From the NCBI GenBank assembly GCA_004144345.1, contig SEEL01000018.1:1-64000 (forward strand): DNA of 64,000 nt. The letters are read 5' to 3'. The notes below the pieces were generated by a model. That model was not told the origin of the DNA. It saw only the letters and a program-made list of their open reading frames with translations, and made no database searches. Positions 39,678 through 50,613 of this stretch are shown piece after piece. The position numbers were made by a program, and so were the translations under genes. The stretch is from Hyphomicrobiales bacterium (GTDB lineage: Bacteria > Pseudomonadota > Alphaproteobacteria > Rhizobiales > Devosiaceae). Position 1 is the stretch's first letter. Each line of letters starts with the position of its first letter.

Positions 39678-40526
39678 TCAGGGCACCCGAGCCGTCGCGA
39701 TGTGGACGCCCGGCGCCATCGGCCGGCCGGCATTGGGCCCGGTGAAATAGGGCCGGGCCATCGCCTCCGGCCCGTCATCCTGCACATCGACAAAGCCGCG
39801 GCGGGTGAGGAAGCCCTCGATATCGCCGGCGTCGATGCCAAAGGTGGTCTTCTCGCCCATCAGCGCGGTGAAGAAGCGGATGGTCGCTCCGCCGCCCTGG
39901 CTGACCTCGCGATTGTCGTAATAGTCGAACACGATCACGCTGCCCGCCGCCGCCCGATTGGCGACAAAGGCCAGCGTGTGGTCGACGCCCGCCGCCGTCA
40001 GATACATCGTCACGCCCTGCCAGACGAAGAGCGTGCGCTTGTGCGCGTCAAAGCCCTCGGCGCTCAGCCGCTCGCCCAGATCGTCATGGTCGAAATCGAC
40101 GCCGACGAAGCGCACATTTTGCGGCAGCGGATCGACCACGCCCTTCAGCGCCTCGCGCTTGTTGGCCTGGGTCAGCGGATGATCCACTTCGAACACCGGC
40201 ACATCGGTGCCGAGCCGATAGGCCCGCGTGTCATAGCCCGCCCCGAGGATGACGATCTGCCCGAGGCCATCAGCCAGTTCGCGCTGCATCAAGGCTTCGA
40301 TGGCGCGCTCGCGCACGATGGCGAAATTCATCATCGGCTCGACGCCGATCAGCCGCGAAATGCCGAGCGCATTCACCAGCCGCATGCCCTGCACCGACAG
40401 CGGATTGCAGAAGCGGTGCGCATAGGGATCGGACGCCACGCGCTGGCTCGCCGGCCGCGTCATCTCGATCGCCCGCACCAGGGCGACGCCCCTCGCCGTG
40501 CTGATCGTTTTCTTTGAATTGTGCAT
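39678..40526 (-). CDS. Class I SAM-dependent methyltransferase (TIGR00027/LCMT-like)
   Basis: QIVILGAGYDTRAYRL; FEVDHPLTQANKREAL. Confidence 0.88.
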   Translation of the reverse strand: MHNSKKTISTARGVALVRAIEMTRPASQRVASDPYAHRFCNPLSVQGMRLVNALGISRLIGVEPMMNFAIVRERAIEALMQRELADGLGQIVILGAGYDTRAYRLGTDVPVFEVDHPLTQANKREALKGVVDPLPQNVRFVGVDFDHDDLGERLSAEGFDAHKRTLFVWQGVTMYLTAAGVDHTLAFVANRAAAGSVIVFDYYDNREVSQGGGATIRFFTALMGEKTTFGIDAGDIEGFLTRRGFVDVQDDGPEAMARPYFTGPNAGRPMAPGVHIATARVP

Positions 40527-40530
40527 GGCG

Positions 40531-41472
40531 CTAGGCCCGGCGGCGTTCGATCGCGTCCCAGATCATCGGGGCGACATCGGGTCCGCCAAAACGCTTGATC
40601 TCACGAATGCCCGTCGGCGAGGTCACGTTGATCTCGGTGAGATAGCCGCCGATCACGTCGATGCCAACAAAGATCATGTCGCGCGCCTTCAGCGCCGGCG
40701 CGATGCGCGCGCAGATTTCGCGCTCACGCTCGGTCAGTTCGCTGAGCTCCGGCCGTCCGCCCACATGCATGTTGGAGCGCGCCTCGCCCTCCGACGGAAT
40801 GCGATTGAGGCCGGCCACCGGCTCGCCATCGATGATGATGATGCGCTTGTCGCCCTTGCGCACTTCGGGGAGATAGCGCTGCACCATGAAGGGCTCGCGG
40901 AATGCCTGCTCGAACAGTTCGAGCAGCGACACGAGATTGTGGCTGCCCTCTTCGATGAAGAACACGCCCGCCCCGCCATTGCCGTAGAGCGGCTTGACGA
41001 TGATGTTGCCATGCTCGCGGCGGAACGCCTGGATCTGCTCGCGGTCGCGCGTGATCAGCGTCGGCGGCATCAGATCGGGGAATTCGGTGACGAGGATTTT
41101 CTCGGGCGCATTGCGCACATGGCCCGGCGGGTTCACCACGAAGGTCTTGGGATGAATACGCTCCAGCATGTGGCTGATGGTGATGTAGTTCATGTCGAAG
41201 GGCGGGTCCTGCCGCATCAACACCACGTCGTAAGTCGACAGGTCGCGCCGCGCCGTCTCGCCCAGCGCAAAATGCTCGCCTTTCGGCTTGTCGAACACCT
41301 CGACCGGCTGCACCGATGCCGTCAGCACATTGTCGCGCAGCCCCAGCGAGCCGACCGTGTAGTAATCGAGCTTATGCCCGCGCGCCTGCGCCTCGAGCAT
41401 CATCGCAAACGTCGAATCCCCCGCGGGATTGATCGAAGCGATCGGGTCCATCTGCACGGCGACTTTAAGCAT
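40531..41472 (-). CDS. gshB: Glutathione synthase
   Basis: [54 protein letters not shown]. Confidence 0.97.
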   Translation of the reverse strand: MLKVAVQMDPIASINPAGDSTFAMMLEAQARGHKLDYYTVGSLGLRDNVLTASVQPVEVFDKPKGEHFALGETARRDLSTYDVVLMRQDPPFDMNYITISHMLERIHPKTFVVNPPGHVRNAPEKILVTEFPDLMPPTLITRDREQIQAFRREHGNIIVKPLYGNGGAGVFFIEEGSHNLVSLLELFEQAFREPFMVQRYLPEVRKGDKRIIIIDGEPVAGLNRIPSEGEARSNMHVGGRPELSELTEREREICARIAPALKARDMIFVGIDVIGGYLTEINVTSPTGIREIKRFGGPDVAPMIWDAIERRRA

Positions 41473-41546
41473 CGGGTCAGTCCAGTTCAGGGTATTGCTG
41501 GAACGATCTGACGCGGTGGGCCGCCCGGTGCAAGGAAATTCGCCCG

Positions 41547-42635
41547 CTACGGGTCGGGCGTCTCCAGCGCCTTGCGCATCGGGTTCCAGTCGAACTTGGC
41601 GCGCACCTGCCCGTGGTCGCTGGCCCCCATCGCCGTCCGGTCCTCGGCCGATTCGAGCGCCAGATGGTCGTTGAGCACCACCGTTTCGTTGAATGACCAT
41701 TTGCGCGAGATGGCGTGGTCATAGAACGCGTCCGACACGAGGATATGGTCGAGGCTCTCCATGTTCTGCTGGAAGATGTGGGTGAAATAGACGTCGCGGA
41801 ACGAGCGCAGCTGCTGCAGCTTCTCCACCGAATAGAGCCCGGCATCGGATTTCGAGCCGGCCTTGCTCGCCTCGATGAAGCGGTATCCGGGCTGCCCGGT
41901 CAGCAATTCCGTCGAGGTCGCGAGCGTCCCGTCATTGAGGTCGCCGATCACCACCACCGGCTTCTCATTGCCCTTCATGTCGTCATTGAGGATGGCCCGC
42001 AGCGCCCCTGCCTCGACGATGCGCCGCACATGCGACACCACCGATTGCGCGATGCTCGGATAGGCCTCCAGCACCGCCGCTTTGGGCGGCTTGAACGACA
42101 GCGTCGCCGGCCCCTTCGATTTGAGATGCGCCACATAGATCGTGATCGGCGGCGGCTTGGGCTTGCTGCCCTTGGGCTGGATGGTCACCCGCAGCGGTGG
42201 CCGCGAGAATTTGCGGATCGTCACCGTCACCGTTTCCTTGGCGTCGCGCCGCTCCCGCAAATCGACGAAGCGCGCGTTCTCGGGAAATTCCTCGATCCAG
42301 AGCGGCTCGCCGGTGAGCAGCCCCTTGCGCGCCGCCAGCGCCACCTGGATGCCCGGCGACGGGGGCTTGCGCGCCACGATGTCATATTCGTCGTCGAGCT
42401 TGGCCGCCTTGAAGCAGGCGAGCAGCGCCTTGGGATCCCAGCATTCCTGGAAGCCGATCACATCGGCATCGAGCGTCTGCAATTGCCGGGCGATCCAGGC
42501 GACCTTCACCTTGTAATCGTCCGCCGACCAGCCAGTCTCGTTGTCGTAGATCGGCTGTCCGGGAAGGTTCAGATTGTAGAGGTTGAACGTCGCGAAACTA
42601 ATGTCACGAGAATTGGGCACGACACGTCTCCCCAT
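41547..42635 (-). CDS. Endonuclease/exonuclease/phosphatase family protein
   Basis: [15 protein letters not shown]...[14 protein letters not shown]...[13 protein letters not shown]...[10 protein letters not shown]. Confidence 0.9.
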   Translation of the reverse strand: MGRRVVPNSRDISFATFNLYNLNLPGQPIYDNETGWSADDYKVKVAWIARQLQTLDADVIGFQECWDPKALLACFKAAKLDDEYDIVARKPPSPGIQVALAARKGLLTGEPLWIEEFPENARFVDLRERRDAKETVTVTIRKFSRPPLRVTIQPKGSKPKPPPITIYVAHLKSKGPATLSFKPPKAAVLEAYPSIAQSVVSHVRRIVEAGALRAILNDDMKGNEKPVVVIGDLNDGTLATSTELLTGQPGYRFIEASKAGSKSDAGLYSVEKLQQLRSFRDVYFTHIFQQNMESLDHILVSDAFYDHAISRKWSFNETVVLNDHLALESAEDRTAMGASDHGQVRAKFDWNPMRKALETPDP

Positions 42636-42706
42636 GGGATGTGTAAATGCCTCGCCATCCTGAACCTCTGCCGCGACAATTCAAATCCCGGCCGCGCTCT
42701 TTTGCA

Positions 42707-43111
42707 CTAGATCAAGCCGGTCCCGTCAAACGCATTGGTGATGTGGCGCGGCGGCGCGAAGGGCGCAAGGAAAATCACGTCGAAGCGCAGCTCGCCATCG
42801 GCGCGCTTGGGTTCGCGGATCAGCCAATATTGCGCGGCGCGCACGATGCGCTTGCGGTTCACCGCCTCGAGCGCCTCGAACTCCTGAGGTGAAAAGCTGC
42901 GCGATTTCACTTCGACGAACACGGTGAGCTTGCCCCGCGCCGCGATCAGGTCGATCTCGCCCACCGGCGTTTTTACGCGGCTGGCGAGGATGCGGTAGAA
43001 TTTGAGCCTGAGCAGCAGCGCCGCCCAGAACTCGCCGCGGCGCCCCGCGCTTTCGGCGAAGCGCCGGAAGGCGCTCGGCTTACGCTTCGGCTTTGAGGGC
43101 GAGCGCGGCAT
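42707..43111 (-). CDS. yraN: YraN family protein (UPF0102 nuclease-like)
   Basis: GRRGEFWAALLLRLKFYRILASRVKTPVGEIDLIAARGKLTVFVEVKSR; start uncertain. Confidence 0.9.
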   Translation of the reverse strand: MPRSPSKPKRKPSAFRRFAESAGRRGEFWAALLLRLKFYRILASRVKTPVGEIDLIAARGKLTVFVEVKSRSFSPQEFEALEAVNRKRIVRAAQYWLIREPKRADGELRFDVIFLAPFAPPRHITNAFDGTGLI

Positions 43112-43958
43112 CATAGACGTCCTTGCGCTTGAGGCTGAACCGCGCCGCGATTTCGTCCACCGCCGCTCGCAGCGGCTGGTCGACCATCGCCTCGGCCAGG
43201 GCCGTTCGCCACTCATCGGGGTCGGCGACCACATCGCCCGCCCCCGCCACGAGGATCACCGCTTCCCCCTTTTCGGCCTCGCCGAACTGCCCCGCCAACT
43301 CGCCCAGCGGTGCGCGGAACACCCGCTCGAATTTCTTGGTCAGTTCCAGCGCCACCACGCCCAGCCGGTCGGCCCCGAAAATCTCGGCCATCGCGCCAAG
43401 GCTGTCCCCCAGCCGCCGCGGCGATTCGTAGAACACCAGCGTCTCGCGCCGGTCGCGGAGCGCGGCGAGTGCCGTCTTGCGCCCCTCTGCCTTGGGCGGC
43501 AGGAAGCCGAGGAAGCTGAACGCATCGGTCGGCAGCCCCGCCACCGCCAGCGCCGCCAGCAGCGCGCTGGCCCCCGGCGCCGCGAACACCGGCAGTCCGG
43601 CCTCGCGCACCGCCCGCACCAGCGGAAAGCCCGGATCGCTCAGGAGCGGCGTCCCCGCGTCCGAAATCAGCGCCACCCGGCCGCCACGGCGCAGATCCTC
43701 GATGATCGTCTCGATCAGCGCCCGCTCATTGTGCTCGTGCAGCGCCTTGCGCGGCGTGGCGAAGCCGAAATGCTCGCTGAGCTTCCCCGAGGTGCGCGTG
43801 TCCTCGCAATAGATCACGTCGGCCGCCGCCAGCGTTTCGAGCCCGCGGATCGTCATGTCGCGCAGATTGCCGATCGGCGTCGCCACCACATGGAGCCCCG
43901 GCGCCAATTCGGGCGCTTCAAACCCCGTGCCTGCGATGAAGTAGCGTCGCTCGCGCAT
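43080..43958 (-). CDS. rsmI: 16S rRNA (cytidine(1402)-2'-O)-methyltransferase
   Basis: LAPGLHVVATPIGNLRDMTIRGLETLAAADVIYCEDTRTS; VALISDAGTPLLSDPG. Confidence 0.97.
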   Translation of the reverse strand: MRERRYFIAGTGFEAPELAPGLHVVATPIGNLRDMTIRGLETLAAADVIYCEDTRTSGKLSEHFGFATPRKALHEHNERALIETIIEDLRRGGRVALISDAGTPLLSDPGFPLVRAVREAGLPVFAAPGASALLAALAVAGLPTDAFSFLGFLPPKAEGRKTALAALRDRRETLVFYESPRRLGDSLGAMAEIFGADRLGVVALELTKKFERVFRAPLGELAGQFGEAEKGEAVILVAGAGDVVADPDEWRTALAEAMVDQPLRAAVDEIAARFSLKRKDVYDAALALKAEA

Positions 43959-43973
43959 TTGCCGCCCTAACAA

Positions 43974-43997
43974 GTCCTTAATGCCAGCTTTAAGGAC
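43974..43997. promoter_or_regulatory. Perfect palindrome GTCCTTAA-N8-TTAAGGAC in the rsmI/LpoA-like divergent region
   Basis: gtccttaatgccagctttaaggac. Confidence 0.55.
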
Positions 43998-44060
43998 GCC
44001 CCTCCGTTTTGTATAGGACGGGAAGCCGGCAACGCGCCGGGCGCATGCGAGGGGTTTGGC

Positions 44061-45254
44061 GTGTCGGGTATTGAGATCAGCCGCAGATCATTGCTGGGAG
44101 GCCTGTCGCTGCTGGCGCTCTCGGCCTGCTCCGGCCGCTCCTTCGATTTCGGTGGCTTCGGCCCGAGCCCGCCGCCCGACAACAATCAGAACCTGCCGCT
44201 CGCCCAGGGCCAGACTTTCGGCACCGGCCCGGTCCGCGTCGCGCTGCTCCTGCCGCTCACCGGCGATGCCGCGAGCATCGGCGTGTCGATGGCCAATGGC
44301 GCGCAACTGGCGATGGATTTCATCGCCCAGAGCGACACCATCGCCGACAACATCACGCTCGTGCTGAAGGATAGCGGCTCCTCCGCCGGTACCGCTGCCA
44401 GCGTCGCCCAGCAGGCGGTGGGCGAAGGCGCTTCGCTCATCCTCGGGCCGCTGCGCGCCGATCAGGTCAACGCGGCCGGCGGCGTCGCCCGCTCGGCCGG
44501 CATTCCGCTCATCGGCTTTTCCAATAATTCCGGCGCCGCGCAGCCCGGCGTCTATCTGCTCAACGTGCTGCCCGAAAGCGAGGCCCGCCGCTCGCTGCGC
44601 TACGCCCAGTCCATCGGCAAGCGCGCCTTCGCCGGCATCTTCCCCAATTCCGATTTCGGCCGCATCCAGCAGAGCGCCTTCACCCAGGCCGCGTCCGAGC
44701 TCGGCCTGCGCGTCGTCGGCGTCTACACCTTCTCGTCCGAAGCCGAAGCCCGCACCGTCGTCAGCCAGGTCGCCCCGACGCTGCAAGCCGGCCAGATCGA
44801 TACGCTGTTCCTGCCCGATCGTGCCACGGCGCCGAGCTTCGGCGTGCTGTTCGAGGAAGCCAAGATCGCCGGCGGCGCTATCCAGATCATCGGCTCCGCC
44901 GATTGGAACGGCGACCAGGCCATCATGAACACGCCCTGGCTGTCAGGCGCGCTCTATCCCGCGGTCGACGATCAGGGCTACCAGGCCATCCTGCCGCTCT
45001 ATCAGCAGAAATTCGGAGGCGCCGCGCCCCACCCCTTCGTCACGCTCGCCTATACCGGCGTCATCCTCGCCAATGTCTCGGCCCTCTCGATGGGCACGCC
45101 CCGTTACGACCGCACCCAGCTCACCGCTCCCGGCGGCTTCAACGGCCGCGACGGCATCTTCCGCTTCCTGCAGGACGGCCGCAGCGAATACGCCCTCGTC
45201 ATCAAGAAGATCGTCATCGGCGGCGCCCAGATCGCCGACGGCGCCAAGCTCTAG
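44061..45254 (+). CDS. Penicillin-binding protein activator (LpoA-like, periplasmic-binding fold)
   Basis: Lipobox LSACSG; VRVALLLPLTGDAASIGVSMANGAQLAMDF; position next to rsmI. Confidence 0.88.
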   Translation: MSGIEISRRSLLGGLSLLALSACSGRSFDFGGFGPSPPPDNNQNLPLAQGQTFGTGPVRVALLLPLTGDAASIGVSMANGAQLAMDFIAQSDTIADNITLVLKDSGSSAGTAASVAQQAVGEGASLILGPLRADQVNAAGGVARSAGIPLIGFSNNSGAAQPGVYLLNVLPESEARRSLRYAQSIGKRAFAGIFPNSDFGRIQQSAFTQAASELGLRVVGVYTFSSEAEARTVVSQVAPTLQAGQIDTLFLPDRATAPSFGVLFEEAKIAGGAIQIIGSADWNGDQAIMNTPWLSGALYPAVDDQGYQAILPLYQQKFGGAAPHPFVTLAYTGVILANVSALSMGTPRYDRTQLTAPGGFNGRDGIFRFLQDGRSEYALVIKKIVIGGAQIADGAKL

Positions 45255-45369
45255 CGTTTCTGCCTAAGCCGTCGCTTCTTCCCGGACTTCCTCGCGAAAA
45301 CCGCAAACAAGTAGGCCTCAGGGAGCATTATGCAGAAAGTGCATATTGCGTCAGGCGTGGCGGAAGAGG

Positions 45370-45507
45370 TCACTCTTCGCGTTCGGGGAGCGGCTCTGAT
45401 CGTGTCCAGAAGCGTCCGTAGCTGTGCTTGGTCTCCAGCTTCAGCTCTCGCGCCGCGACGTGGTCGAGTTCGAAGATCAGCTGTTCGACAATTGTTGGCT
45501 GCCGCAT
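45370..45507 (-). CDS. Small hypothetical protein (45 aa), possible gene remnant, not in the ORF track
   Basis: MRQPTIVEQLIFELDHVAARELKLETKHSYGRFWTRSEPLPEREE. Confidence 0.45.
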   Translation of the reverse strand: MRQPTIVEQLIFELDHVAARELKLETKHSYGRFWTRSEPLPEREE

Positions 45508-45558
45508 AAGCCAGACGTCATCCAGGGCGGCAATTCCGGCTCACCCTCAACCATCTTG

Positions 45559-46749
45559 CTAAGCCGCGAGATCCGCCACCACGGCATCGAGCACCGGCCA
45601 GCCCTTGTCCGTCACGCGGATGAAGCCATTGGGCAGCGTCTCGACGAAGCCGATGCGCTTCAGCTCATCGATCTGCGTCTGTGCAATGCGGCGGCCGCTG
45701 AGCGTGGCGAAGCGGTTGGGGTCGATGCCTTCGCGCAGGCGCAGGCCCATCACCAGCAGTTCGTCGCCCTCTTCTTCCCAGCTGAGGATATCGTCGGTCG
45801 CCATGCCGTGGCCGCGCGTTAGAACGCGCTTCTGCCAGTCGAACGGCATCTTCTCCATCGCGGTCGCGTGGCGCTTGCCGTCGAGCAGCAGGCGTCCATG
45901 CGCCCCTGGCCCGATGCCGGCATATTCGCCATAGCGCCAGTAGATGAGGTTGTGGATCGATTCCTGCCCCGGCCTGGCGTGGTTCGAAATCTCATAGGCC
46001 GGCAGCCCGGCATCCTTCGTAAGCTCTTGCGTCAGCTCGTAGAAATCGGCGCTCAGATCCTCGTCGGGCATCTTCAGCTTGCCGGCATTCCACAAATCGA
46101 AATAACGCGTGCCCATCTCGATGGTCAGCTGGTAGAGCGACAAATGCCCCTGGCTCAGCCAGATCGCTTCCTTCAGCTCGTCCTCCCAGTCGCTCAGCGA
46201 TTGCTTGGGCCGCGCATAGATGATGTCGAAGCTCGAACGCGGGAAGATCGATTGCGCAAGGCGCACCGCGCGGATCGCTTCATCGACCGTATGGCGCCGG
46301 CCGAGTTCGGCCAGCGGGCCTTCGCGCAGCGATTGCACGCCCAGCGACACGCGGTTCACGCCAGCGGCGCGATAACCGCGGAAGCGGTCGGCTTCCACCG
46401 ATGTCGGATTGGCCTCGAGCGTGATCTCCGCCTTTGGAGCAATGTTCCAATAGCTACCGATGGTCTCAAGGATGGCGCCCACCGAGCGCGGGTCCATCAG
46501 CGAGGGCGTGCCGCCGCCAAAGAACACCGACTGCACCGTGCGGCCGCGCGTCTGCCGCGCGAAATAGCCGATTTCCTGCTTATAGGCCTCGACATAGGCG
46601 GCCTCGTCGAAAGCGCCGCGATGCACATGCGAATTGAAGTCGCAATACGGGCATTTGGCGGCGCAGAAGGGCCAGTGGATATAGACCCCGAAGAGCCCAT
46701 TCCCGCGGTTGTCAGGACTGCTCAATCGCGCGCTCCACGAATAATGCAA
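45559..46749 (-). CDS. hemW: Radical SAM heme chaperone HemW
   Basis: [37 protein letters not shown]; start uncertain. Confidence 0.96.
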   Translation of the reverse strand: MHYSWSARLSSPDNRGNGLFGVYIHWPFCAAKCPYCDFNSHVHRGAFDEAAYVEAYKQEIGYFARQTRGRTVQSVFFGGGTPSLMDPRSVGAILETIGSYWNIAPKAEITLEANPTSVEADRFRGYRAAGVNRVSLGVQSLREGPLAELGRRHTVDEAIRAVRLAQSIFPRSSFDIIYARPKQSLSDWEDELKEAIWLSQGHLSLYQLTIEMGTRYFDLWNAGKLKMPDEDLSADFYELTQELTKDAGLPAYEISNHARPGQESIHNLIYWRYGEYAGIGPGAHGRLLLDGKRHATAMEKMPFDWQKRVLTRGHGMATDDILSWEEEGDELLVMGLRLREGIDPNRFATLSGRRIAQTQIDELKRIGFVETLPNGFIRVTDKGWPVLDAVVADLAA

Positions 46750-47374
46750 AGGCCCGCGCCCGGTGGCTCAAACCCACCTGGCCCGGGGCCCATGAATGCT
46801 TGGCGCTCGACGGCATTTCGCCGAACGTGATGTCGAACCCATCGGGCATGAAGGACGGATCGAAGCCGAAACCCTTGTCGCCGCGCGGCGGCCAGACCAT
46901 CGTTCCAGTCGCCTTGCCTTCATAGATGTCGTCGCGTCCATCGGGATGCGCGAGGCAGAGCGTTGCGTTGAACGCGCCCTTGCGCTTGCCCGGCGAATCC
47001 GCGCCCACCGCCTGCAGCCGGTCTTCAACCCGCTTCATCGCCATCTGGTAGTCGCGGCCATGCGGCGTCTCGGCCCAATTGGCCGTATAGACGCCCGGCT
47101 CGCCACCGAGCGCATCGACCGTAAGGCCGCTATCGTCGGCCAGCGCGACCATTCCGGCAGCGCTCGCCGCGGCATGCGCCTTGATGCGGGCGTTCTCGAT
47201 GAAAGTCGTGCCCGTTTCCTCAGGCTCCGGCAGATGCAGATCGGCCGCCGAGATCAGCACCAGCCCAAGCGGCGTGAACAGCTCGCGGAATTCGGCGAGC
47301 TTGCCGGCATTGTGCGTCGCGATCAGCAGCTTCTCGCCGCGCTTGAGCCGGGGAATGCTAGCCACCGATGGCAA
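46712..47374 (-). CDS. rdgB: XTP/dITP pyrophosphatase
   Basis: [44 protein letters not shown]. Confidence 0.97.
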   Translation of the reverse strand: MPSVASIPRLKRGEKLLIATHNAGKLAEFRELFTPLGLVLISAADLHLPEPEETGTTFIENARIKAHAAASAAGMVALADDSGLTVDALGGEPGVYTANWAETPHGRDYQMAMKRVEDRLQAVGADSPGKRKGAFNATLCLAHPDGRDDIYEGKATGTMVWPPRGDKGFGFDPSFMPDGFDITFGEMPSSAKHSWAPGQVGLSHRARAFALFVERAIEQS

Positions 47375-48074
47375 CCTTCTGTAGCGCCGTGAGGTCGGTA
47401 ATGCCCGACTTGGCCAGCGACATCAGTGCGCCGAGTTCTTCCTCCGAGAACGGCTCCTGTTCGGCCGTACCCTGGATCTCGACAAACTTGCCCGTGCCGG
47501 TCAGCACGAAATTGGCGTCCGTATGCGCCTCGACATCTTCGAGATAGTCGAGATCGAGCACCGGCGTGCCGCGATAGATGCCGCAGCTCACCGCCGCCAC
47601 CGAGTCGCGCAGCGGCTCGCCCTTGGTGAGGTTGCGGGCCTTCAGCCACTGGATCGCATCGTAAAGCGCCACATAGGCGCCGGTGATCGAGGCGGTGCGG
47701 GTGCCGCCATCGGCCTCCAGCACGTCGCAATCGAGCGTGATCTGATTCTCGCCCAGCGCCTGCATGTCGACCACCGCGCGGAGCGCGCGACCGATCAGCC
47801 GCTGGATTTCCTGCGTCCGGCCGCTCTGCTTGCCCGCGGCGGCTTCGCGCCGGCTGCGGGTATGGGTGGAGCGCGGCAGCATGCCATATTCGGCCGTCAC
47901 CCAGCCAAGGCCCGAACCGCGACGCCACGAGGGGAGGGTCGTTTCAACCGAGGCCGTCACGAACACCTTGGTGTTGCCGAAGGTGATCAGGCAGCTGCCT
48001 TCGGCCTTCTGCGCCACATTGCGCTCGATCGTCACGGCTCGCATCTGGTTGGGTTCGCGGCCGGAAGGGCGCAT
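47358..48074 (-). CDS. rph: Ribonuclease PH
   Basis: [44 protein letters not shown]. Confidence 0.98.
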   Translation of the reverse strand: MRPSGREPNQMRAVTIERNVAQKAEGSCLITFGNTKVFVTASVETTLPSWRRGSGLGWVTAEYGMLPRSTHTRSRREAAAGKQSGRTQEIQRLIGRALRAVVDMQALGENQITLDCDVLEADGGTRTASITGAYVALYDAIQWLKARNLTKGEPLRDSVAAVSCGIYRGTPVLDLDYLEDVEAHTDANFVLTGTGKFVEIQGTAEQEPFSEEELGALMSLAKSGITDLTALQKVAIGG

Positions 48075-48098
48075 GGAATCTCTCGGGTTCTAGGGACG

Positions 48099-48113
48099 TT
48101 AACCGCCTCTTAA
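48099..48113. promoter_or_regulatory. CtrA box TTAA-N7-TTAA between divergent rph and hrcA
   Basis: ttaaccgcctcttaa. Confidence 0.6.
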
Positions 48114-48216
48114 CCCTGCCAAAGCCCGGCCACAACCCGGCCTTGGCTTTCATCGACCGGCGTTTTTGCCTAGATGGTTACAGGCGCAATTTGATCGAAA
48201 AGGTCAGCCAACCCAA

Positions 48217-49287
48217 ATGCCGAAGGTCAGCGACGATTTCCTGCAGGTGCTCAACACCCGCAGCCAGGACATCTTTCGCAAGATCGTCGAGCGCTATCTT
48301 GAAACCGGCACCCCCGTCGGCTCGCGCGATCTGAGCCGCATGCTGTCGGTCGGCCTCAGCCCGGCCTCTGTCCGCAATGTCATGGCCGATCTCGAGGATC
48401 TGGGCCTTATAGCGGCCCCGCACACCTCCGCCGGCCGCCAGCCCACCCAGCAGGGGCTCCGCTTCTTCGTCGATGCCATGCTGGAGGTCGGCGCCGTCGA
48501 TGAGCGCGAGCGCAGCCAGATCGCCCGCCAGATCGAGGGCCAGTCCGGCAAGCTCGAGGATCTGCTCACCGAGGCCTCCTCGCTGCTCTCAGGCCTCAGC
48601 CACGGCGCCGGCGTCGTCATCGCCGCCAAGGCCGACATGGTGCTCCGCCACATCGAATTCGTCCGTCTCGACGCCAATCAGGGCATGGCCATCCTCGTCG
48701 GCCAGGACGGCACGGTCGAAAACCGCGTCCTGCCGCTGCCCGCCGGCCTCACCACCTCGGCGCTCACCCAGGCCTCCAACTATCTGGGCAATCTCGCCGC
48801 CGGCAAAACCATCGCCGAAGTCCGCGCCGCCGTCCGCACCCAGCGCGCCGAGCGCGTCGCCGAACTCGACGAATTGACGCAGAAACTGGTCGACACCGGC
48901 CTCGCCACCCTCTCCGACAGCGGCAGCCAGCAGGCGCCCACCGTCATCGTCCGCGGCCGCTCCAACCTCCTCAACGACGCGATGGAGTCCGAAGAACTCA
49001 GCCGCATGCGAAAACTCTTCGACGAGCTGGAGCGGCAGGACGGGCTGATCGAACTGCTCGGCGATGCCGAAAAAGCCGAAGGCGTCCGCATCTTCATCGG
49101 CTCCGAGAACAAGCTCTTCTCGCTCTCCGGCTCCTCGGTGATCCTCAGCCCCTACAAGGACGCCAACGAAAAGATCATCGGCGTCCTCGGCGTCATCGGC
49201 CCCACCCGGCTCAACTACGCCCGCATCGTCCCGGTGGTTGACTACACGGCACAGGCCATTTCCGCGATCATGGCGCGCAAGAAATGA
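48217..49287 (+). CDS. hrcA: Heat-inducible transcription repressor HrcA
   Basis: RSQDIFRKIVERYLETGTPVGSRDLSRM...SPASVRNVMADLEDLGLIAAPHTSAGRQPTQQGLRFFVD. Confidence 0.97.
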   Translation: MPKVSDDFLQVLNTRSQDIFRKIVERYLETGTPVGSRDLSRMLSVGLSPASVRNVMADLEDLGLIAAPHTSAGRQPTQQGLRFFVDAMLEVGAVDERERSQIARQIEGQSGKLEDLLTEASSLLSGLSHGAGVVIAAKADMVLRHIEFVRLDANQGMAILVGQDGTVENRVLPLPAGLTTSALTQASNYLGNLAAGKTIAEVRAAVRTQRAERVAELDELTQKLVDTGLATLSDSGSQQAPTVIVRGRSNLLNDAMESEELSRMRKLFDELERQDGLIELLGDAEKAEGVRIFIGSENKLFSLSGSSVILSPYKDANEKIIGVLGVIGPTRLNYARIVPVVDYTAQAISAIMARKK

Positions 49288-49736
49288 GCGAACGCCGCGG
49301 CCCCAGTCCGGTCGTGGTCCTCGCGCTCATCGCATTTCCGGTCATGCTAGGCGGCTGGTTCGCTTACGAGACCTTCCGGCCCCGCCACCCGCTCGATGTG
49401 CTGTTCCATCGGGTAATCCGCGAAGCATCATTGTCGGGGGCTTATTCCGCGGCAGGCTGGCAGCGTCTGGATGTCAGCGCTCAAATTTGTCCCCGGGTGG
49501 ACAGACTGTCGTTGGCTACCCTCGAGCTTGATGAGGGCTACTATCAGGGCGAGGTGGCCCCGGAAGACGAGAAATATGGCCTGCTCGATAACGCCGACGT
49601 CTGGCAGGTCAATGAAGACAAGAATGTTTTCGCCCTCTGCACCGACCACAGCTTCCGGGCTCTAAAGATTCAGATTCAGCGGGGAACGGACCAATGCATG
49701 GCCCATGTGATCGACCTGCCGGCCTGTGATCCCTAG
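49284..49736 (+). CDS. Hypothetical protein with N-terminal TM segment
   Basis: 150 aa ORF overlapping the hrcA stop. Confidence 0.6.
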   Translation: MSERRGPSPVVVLALIAFPVMLGGWFAYETFRPRHPLDVLFHRVIREASLSGAYSAAGWQRLDVSAQICPRVDRLSLATLELDEGYYQGEVAPEDEKYGLLDNADVWQVNEDKNVFALCTDHSFRALKIQIQRGTDQCMAHVIDLPACDP

Positions 49737-49838
49737 GCATTCCGGCCGGCAATCCCGCCAAGGGTTGAACTTTCGCCCCCTTTGGCCGATATCCGGGGCA
49801 ATCGGGCCGGAAACTCCGGCACTCCCAACTATTTTGAG

Positions 49839-50432
49839 ATGATGATGAGCGACGACACGATGGCGCAGGACGGTTTCGAGCCGCGTCCGGAGATGGAAAA
49901 CCCCGCCGCTGAGACCGATCCCGTCGAAGCGCTGACGGCCGAGAATGCGGATTTGCGCGACCGGCTGCTGCGCCTTGCCGCGGAGATGGACAATCTCCGC
50001 AAGCGCATGGACCGCGAGATCTCCGACACCCGCTCCTATGCGATCACCAAATTCGCCCGCGACATGCTGACCGCCACCGATTCGCTGAGCCGCGCCATGA
50101 TGGTGCTGCCCGCCGAAGCGCGGGAAACCGCCGATGGCACCACCAAATCGCTGATCGAGGGCATCGAGCTCACCGAGCGCGAAATGCAGCGCCTGCTGGC
50201 CGTCCATGGCGTGAAGCCCATCGAGGCCGAAGGCCAGAAATTCGACCCCCACAAGCACCAGGCGATGTTCGAGGTCCCCGACCCGACCCGCCCGGAAGGC
50301 ACCGTGGTCCAGGTCGTCCAGGCCGGCTATTCCATCGGCGACCGCGTTCTCCGTCCGGCCATGGTCGGCGTCGCCAAGGGCGGCACCGCCACCCCGCCGC
50401 CCGCCGAAGGCCATATCGACAAGAACGCCTGA
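49839..50432 (+). CDS. grpE: Nucleotide exchange factor GrpE
   Basis: [54 protein letters not shown]. Confidence 0.96.
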   Translation: MMMSDDTMAQDGFEPRPEMENPAAETDPVEALTAENADLRDRLLRLAAEMDNLRKRMDREISDTRSYAITKFARDMLTATDSLSRAMMVLPAEARETADGTTKSLIEGIELTEREMQRLLAVHGVKPIEAEGQKFDPHKHQAMFEVPDPTRPEGTVVQVVQAGYSIGDRVLRPAMVGVAKGGTATPPPAEGHIDKNA

Positions 50433-50465
50433 CGCGGCCGCCTCGCCGGCAGTCAACCCGGACAT

Positions 50466-50491
50466 CCTCTCCCGCCTGCGGGGGAGGGGAC
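50466..50491. repeat. Palindromic intergenic module CCTCTCCCGCCTGCGGGGGAGGGGACC
   Basis: Same module at 19156, 58613 and 61933. Confidence 0.7.
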
Positions 50492-50498
50492 CAGCACT

Positions 50499-50541
50499 AG
50501 CGCTGGCCGAGCGAGCCTTCTTGGGCTCGTTCGGGCACGCC
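50499..50541 (+). repeat. Copy A of the 44-nt hairpin repeat
   Basis: agcgctggccgagcgagccttcttgggctcgttcgggcacgcc; stem about 12 bp with a 1-nt bulge. Confidence 0.6.
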
Positions 50542-50613
50542 ACCGATAACTATTCCCCAAGTATTCGGCCCAGTCCTCGGCAATATGCTCATGCGGCATT
50601 GCGAGGGAACATC

